Of a stretch of DNA of 64,000 nt, positions 60,922-64,000 are shown piece by piece. Location of the stretch: the NCBI RefSeq assembly GCF_039889165.1, contig NZ_JAYMYY010000004.1:310001-374000 (forward strand), given 5' to 3'. The stretch is from Pseudocitrobacter cyperus (GTDB taxonomy: Bacteria; Pseudomonadota; Gammaproteobacteria; Enterobacterales; Enterobacteriaceae). The notes under the pieces are model-generated. The model had not been told where the DNA came from, made no database searches, and worked only from the letters and a program-made list of their open reading frames with translations. The position numbers were made by a program, and so were the translations under genes. The number at the start of each line of letters is the position of its first letter. Within the stretch, counting starts at the first letter, position 1.

Positions 60922-61734
60922 TCAAATGTAGGAGGGGCGGTCGTTTTTCGGTTCAGAACCGAGCGTCGAGAGTACGGTTTTGCCGATTTCACGGGCGGAG
61001 ATCACCGCCTGACGCACAGCCCCGGAGTCGCCGGAAATCACCAGGATGACTTCATTACTGAAGCTGGTGCCCTGTGCAGGGGAGCTGTAAGCCACCACGT
61101 CGACATTGGCCGATTTCAGTGCCGTATCGGCCATCAGCACACCGACAGCCGCAGGCGCACCGACAATGACGCCGCAGGCGCGGCCAATTGGCGTGCCGAA
61201 CGCTTTTTCCAGCGCGTAGCTGGCGCGCGCGGTGTACTGCAATTCGAGGTGCCCGGCTTCATTGGCATAGACGTCGCCAAAGGTGCGATCGAGCTCTTTC
61301 AGAGCCACTTCGATGCCGCGTTTGACGTCAGAAACGTCATTGCCGCCCAGAACGATCAGCGAGCCGTGACCAGCGCCTCCTTTGGTATCGCGAGGAAGTT
61401 CGATGCTCACGACTTCCGTGTTGGTCGCTTTCACGGCTTCATCGGCGGCCATAATGTGTGGGCCTGCGCCGACGCGCGCGCCCAGGATGCCGATTGAGCG
61501 GTAGCGCTTTTCAAGCTTCATGGCGTCCAGCAGGGCGCTGTCCACATTTGCGATAACCAGGCCGACCGTGTCACCCATCGCGGTGCCCACAAATTCCGTT
61601 AGACTGCAGCTTTTCTCTGCCATAGCTGTTTCTCGTTGTGTATTGGAGGTTTCAGGAGTAACCGAGTGCCCCGGCGTCGCCACTCGGGCGATCACCTGTG
61701 CCATGATCTGTTCCACCAGTTCATTGCTGCTCAT
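60922..61734 (-). CDS. pduB: Microcompartment shell protein PduB (with internal start PduB')
   Basis: A 270-residue trimeric shell protein with two tandem BMC domains. Residues 1-37 (MSSNELVEQIMAQVIARVA and linker) resemble an encapsulation helix and in Salmonella tether the cargo to the shell. A second in-frame ATG at Met38 (61623), preceded by GAGAAA, starts the shorter PduB' form (MAEKSCSLTEFVG). The first start overlaps the pduA stop (ATGA). Confidence 0.96.
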   Translation of the reverse strand: MSSNELVEQIMAQVIARVATPGHSVTPETSNTQRETAMAEKSCSLTEFVGTAMGDTVGLVIANVDSALLDAMKLEKRYRSIGILGARVGAGPHIMAADEAVKATNTEVVSIELPRDTKGGAGHGSLIVLGGNDVSDVKRGIEVALKELDRTFGDVYANEAGHLELQYTARASYALEKAFGTPIGRACGVIVGAPAAVGVLMADTALKSANVDVVAYSSPAQGTSFSNEVILVISGDSGAVRQAVISAREIGKTVLSTLGSEPKNDRPSYI

Positions 61735-62015
61735 CCGTTAATTCCCTTTGGTAAGATTTTTTCGACATCGGTGTGTGGGCGAGGAATGACATGTGTGGCT
61801 TTCACTTCTCCCACGTTGCGCGCTGCCGCAGCCCCCGCATCCGTGGCCGCTTTTACCGCGCCAACATCGCCACGGACAATAACGGTCACAAGCCCTGAAC
61901 CGATTTTTTCGTAACCGACCAGCATCACGTTGGCCGATTTCACCATTGCATCTGCGGCCTCTATCGCGGCAGTTAATCCTTTGGTTTCTACCATTCCTAA
62001 CGCTTCTTGTTGCAT
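61731..62015 (-). CDS. pduA: Microcompartment shell protein PduA
   Basis: A 94-residue BMC-H protein, the first gene of the operon. Hexamers tile the shell facets and their pore passes 1,2-propanediol. It has ALGMVETKGLTAAIEAADAM and the C-terminal HVIPRPHTDVEKILPKGING. It is very similar to PduJ. GGCGAGG lies upstream of the ATG. Confidence 0.97.
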   Translation of the reverse strand: MQQEALGMVETKGLTAAIEAADAMVKSANVMLVGYEKIGSGLVTVIVRGDVGAVKAATDAGAAAARNVGEVKATHVIPRPHTDVEKILPKGING

Positions 62016-62047
62016 AAAGACCTCGCCTGGTTTTTTTGATATTGATG

Positions 62048-62053
62048 ACTATA
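62048..62053 (-). promoter_or_regulatory. Candidate -10 element of the pduA promoter
   Basis: On the minus strand TATAGT lies 33 bases before the pduA start. The hexamer 17 bases further upstream (CATTCT) is a poor -35, which fits a promoter that depends on an activator such as PocR. This is a candidate only. Confidence 0.35.
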
Positions 62054-62112
62054 AAAAGAAGCGAGAAAAAAGAATGGCTGACTTGATGGCATGCGTGAAA
62101 AAATAGTGGCGC

Positions 62113-62144
62113 AGCAATGATATAAAATTGTCATTGCTTTTTTT
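62113..62144 (+). terminator. Terminator-like hairpin between pduA and pduF
   Basis: AGCAATGA (62113-62120) and TCATTGCT (62131-62138) form an 8-bp stem around a ten-base AT loop, followed by a T-run to 62143. It is oriented as an intrinsic terminator on the plus strand, yet no plus-strand gene lies before it. An operator or an antisense stop are alternatives. Confidence 0.45.
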
Positions 62145-62537
62145 ATGTTGATGATTTGAATTGATTTTGCAGTTTTTAATTATGTGAATAATTAGCTATT
62201 AACAATCCATATTTACATTTTTTTTGATGACAGTGAATACATTGTGTGCCAGGCGAAAATGAACCGATGTGTGATGCTCATTGGAAAAAATAAATCTGAT
62301 GAAAGCAATATTTTCATATTTTAAAAAATTAAATTATTAGCTGGAGTGCCCGGTGTGTATAGATATATGAAAAGGGCATGGCAAGAATTTGCTATCGCAA
62401 GGCGATTTTACCAATGTGGATTTATTCAGGTTGCCAACAATTTTCATACGCCACTTTTTATAGTAAGGGGCGACGTACTTCATCGTCAGCAGTGGAGCGG
62501 CTGGCGAAGGCACAACCCCTGCTTAAAAGGTGTCACT

Positions 62538-63326
62538 ATGAATGATTCACTAAAAACACAATGTATTGCTGAATTTTTAGGCACAGGCCTGTTTCTCTTT
62601 TTTGGTATCGGTTGTCTGAGCGCAGCGGTTGTTGCGGGCGCGAGCTTCGGTTTATGGGAGATCTGCATTGTCTGGGGGCTTGGGATCTCACTTGCTGTGT
62701 ACTTAACCGCGGGGATCTCTGGCGCACATCTTAATCCGGCCGTTACTGTCGCACTTTGGCTGTTTGCGCAATTTCCTGGGCGCAAAGTGCTCCCCTTCGC
62801 CGCTGCTCAGTTTGCGGGTGCCTTCAGTGGTGCACTGCTTGCGTATTTGATGTATGCCTCTCTCTTCACTGAGTTTGAATCAGCCCACAATATGGTTCGC
62901 GGAAGTGTCGAAAGCCTGCAACTGGCGGGAATATTTAGCACTTACCCGGCCGCGGCGCTGAGCGTTTGGCAGGCAGCGCTGGTGGAAATCGTCATCACGT
63001 CAATGCTGATGGGGTTGATTATGGCGTTGACGGACGATGGTAATGGCATGCCAAAAGGCCCACTGGCACCGCTGCTTATCGGTATTCTGGTGGCGGTCAT
63101 TGGTGCGGCAACCGGGCCGCTGACGGGGTTCGCCATGAATCCTGCGCGTGATTTTGGCCCCAAAATTTTTACCTGGCTTGCCGGGTGGGGAAATGTGGCT
63201 ATCACCGGTGGGCGTGACATTCCTTACTTTATTGTTCCGCTGATCGCGCCGCTTATTGGTGCCTGTGCGGGGGCTGCCATTTATCGATATTTGTTCAGTA
63301 ATAATCTGCCAGTGAATATTAAGTAG
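62538..63326 (+). CDS. pduF: Propanediol diffusion facilitator
   Basis: A 262-residue aquaglyceroporin (MIP family) that lets 1,2-propanediol enter the cell. Two half-repeats show the NPA boxes in AHLNPAVTVAL and FAMNPARDFGP, and six hydrophobic helices are visible. The ATG at 62538 gives MNDSLKTQCIAEFLGTGLFL, the normal start; the in-frame 64 codons before it are not protein-like. It is divergent from pduA and is followed by a terminator before pocR. Confidence 0.96.
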   Translation: MNDSLKTQCIAEFLGTGLFLFFGIGCLSAAVVAGASFGLWEICIVWGLGISLAVYLTAGISGAHLNPAVTVALWLFAQFPGRKVLPFAAAQFAGAFSGALLAYLMYASLFTEFESAHNMVRGSVESLQLAGIFSTYPAAALSVWQAALVEIVITSMLMGLIMALTDDGNGMPKGPLAPLLIGILVAVIGAATGPLTGFAMNPARDFGPKIFTWLAGWGNVAITGGRDIPYFIVPLIAPLIGACAGAAIYRYLFSNNLPVNIK

Positions 63327-63401
63327 CGCATTCATTAGGCTTCTGATTAGCAGTAGCATTTTATTCATTATTATTTCGTGATCCGCTTTCCGGATTTATT
63401 A

Positions 63402-63430
63402 AAAAGTCTCTCGGTTTCGAGGGGCTTTTG
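63402..63430 (+). terminator. Intrinsic terminator of pduF
   Basis: AAAAGTCTCTCG (63402-63413) pairs with CGAGGGGCTTTT (63418-63429) with two or three G-U pairs and a four-base loop, ending in TTTTG. Some read-through into pocR is known for this pair in Salmonella. Confidence 0.75.
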
Positions 63431-63538
63431 TTATTGTCCACCCTACGTCATACCATCGATAAGCATTAAAGATGATGTGAAATAGATGCGTGAAAACAAT
63501 GTTTCACTGTAACAATGAATTAACTGAGGGGTTTTATC

Positions 63539-64000
63539 ATGATTTCTGCGAGTACACTGAACTCAGAACTCATTAATAAAATCGCGCAGGATTTTGCACA
63601 GGCCACCAGTCTGGCGGTTGTAGTGGTCAATATACATGGTGATGAAATTTCTGAACTGTTTAATTTCACCTCATTTTGCCAGATGATGCGTCAGCACCCG
63701 CAGCACAGCACTCGCTGCCGAATGAGCGATCGCTGCGGCGGGCTGGAAGCATCCAAATCAGACCAGCCGTGCATCTATCGCTGCCATGCCGGATTAACAG
63801 ACATTTCTATTCCACTGATTATAGCCGGGCATCTTGTCGGGTTCGTTCTGTGCGGTCAGGTGCGTGTGCGCAATGACGCAGAAACGGGCATGATTGATAT
63901 TCTGAATGTTGATGATCGCTGGCAGGCGGATCCGCAACTGCTTAATGAGTTTCGCAATGTCCCGGAAATGGATTTTTCGCGCGTGATGGCCTCTGCGGAT
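63539..64000 (+). CDS. pocR: Transcriptional regulator PocR, N-terminal part (right edge cut)
   Basis: The first 154 codons of the AraC-type activator of pdu and cob genes, which responds to 1,2-propanediol. The visible region is the PocR sensory domain: MISASTLNSELINKIAQDFA, the cysteine cluster RCRMSDRCGG and CIYRCHAGL, and IAGHLVGFVLCGQVR. The AraC-type DNA-binding domain lies past the window edge. GAGGGG precedes the ATG. In Salmonella the cbi/cob cluster follows pocR, so cobalamin genes are expected just to the right. Confidence 0.95.
   Translation, partial: MISASTLNSELINKIAQDFAQATSLAVVVVNIHGDEISELFNFTSFCQMMRQHPQHSTRCRMSDRCGGLEASKSDQPCIYRCHAGLTDISIPLIIAGHLVGFVLCGQVRVRNDAETGMIDILNVDDRWQADPQLLNEFRNVPEMDFSRVMASAD

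Larger units (their letters stand above)
62016..62537. other. Divergent regulatory region pduA/pduF (no gene)
   Basis: A 522-base AT-rich stretch between the divergent pduA and pduF genes. It should hold the PocR-activated promoters. I see a candidate pduA -10 at 62048-62053 and a hairpin with a T-run at 62113-62144. An open frame from 62346 runs in phase into pduF but is not protein-like. A loose CRP-like half site TGTGA occurs at about 62270, too weak to call. PocR sites cannot be named from sequence alone. Confidence 0.7.

Noticed and set aside
62268..62284. Possible CRP site (TGTGATGCTCATTGG-like) upstream of pduF
   Set aside because: Only one half site matches; the other half deviates at most positions, so it is not separable from chance.
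62346..62537. Open frame in phase with pduF giving 64 extra N-terminal residues (start MPGVYRYMKRAWQEF)
   Set aside because: The extra residues are not membrane- or aquaporin-like, the known PduF start with its own site is at 62538, and the region is the regulatory gap.
1..64000. Mobile elements, tRNA genes, CRISPR arrays
   Set aside because: No transposase or integrase frames, no terminal inverted repeats around genes, no cloverleaf sequences and no regularly spaced direct repeats were found by eye; a profile-based search would be needed to exclude small remnants.

Overview
The window is a stretch of enterobacterial chromosome, most likely Citrobacter or a close relative. The backbone order (colanic acid genes, O-antigen locus, gnd-ugd-wzzB, his operon, yeeZ-yeeY-plaP-yeeE-yeeD, sbcB-dacD-sbmC-yeeA-tmaR) matches Escherichia and Salmonella. 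E. coli K-12 lacks the pdu operon, and the phs and sopA genes that I recall between sbcB and dacD in Salmonella are missing here. The species cannot be fixed from sequence reading alone. I saw no tRNA, rRNA, CRISPR array, insertion sequence or prophage.

Layout, left to right. 1-7313: end of the colanic acid cluster (cpsG tail, wcaJ, wzxC, wcaK, wcaL, wcaM). 7480-9600: gnu and galF. 9601-18842: an AT-rich O-antigen island opened by a JUMPstart/ops element and holding rmlB, rmlA, fdtA, fdtC, fdtB, wzx, wzy and three glycosyltransferases. 19002-22959: gnd, ugd, wzzB. 23019-30276: the complete histidine operon on the minus strand with its attenuator, leader peptide and promoter. 30387-35293: yeeZ, yeeY, plaP and the thiosulfate uptake pair tsuA-tsuB. 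35326-40911: a minus-strand, overlapping ynb-type phospholipid-like cluster (small membrane protein, ynbD, ynbC, a PlsC-type acyltransferase, ynbB, ynbA). 41065-46123: sbcB, dacD, sbmC, yeeA, tmaR. 46227-62015: a complete minus-strand propanediol utilisation (pdu) microcompartment operon, pduA to pduW. 62538-64000: divergent pduF and the start of pocR.

How the parts work together. WecA (not in this window) and Gnu would make a GalNAc-primed lipid carrier. RmlA/RmlB and FdtA/B/C make a dTDP-3-acetamido-3,6-dideoxyhexose. Three glycosyltransferases finish a unit of about four sugars, which Wzx flips, Wzy polymerises and WzzB measures. The pdu genes encode the shell, the B12-dependent diol dehydratase and its reactivase, cobalamin recycling enzymes and the aldehyde-processing branches that turn 1,2-propanediol into propanol and propionate; PduF imports the diol and PocR activates the operon.

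The least understood part is the ynb-type cluster. It combines an acyltransferase, a CdsA-like cytidylyltransferase, a CDP-alcohol transferase-like protein with two altered metal-site residues, a hydrolase/methyltransferase fusion and a PAP2/dual-specificity phosphatase fusion. It looks like a dedicated lipid pathway of unknown product.
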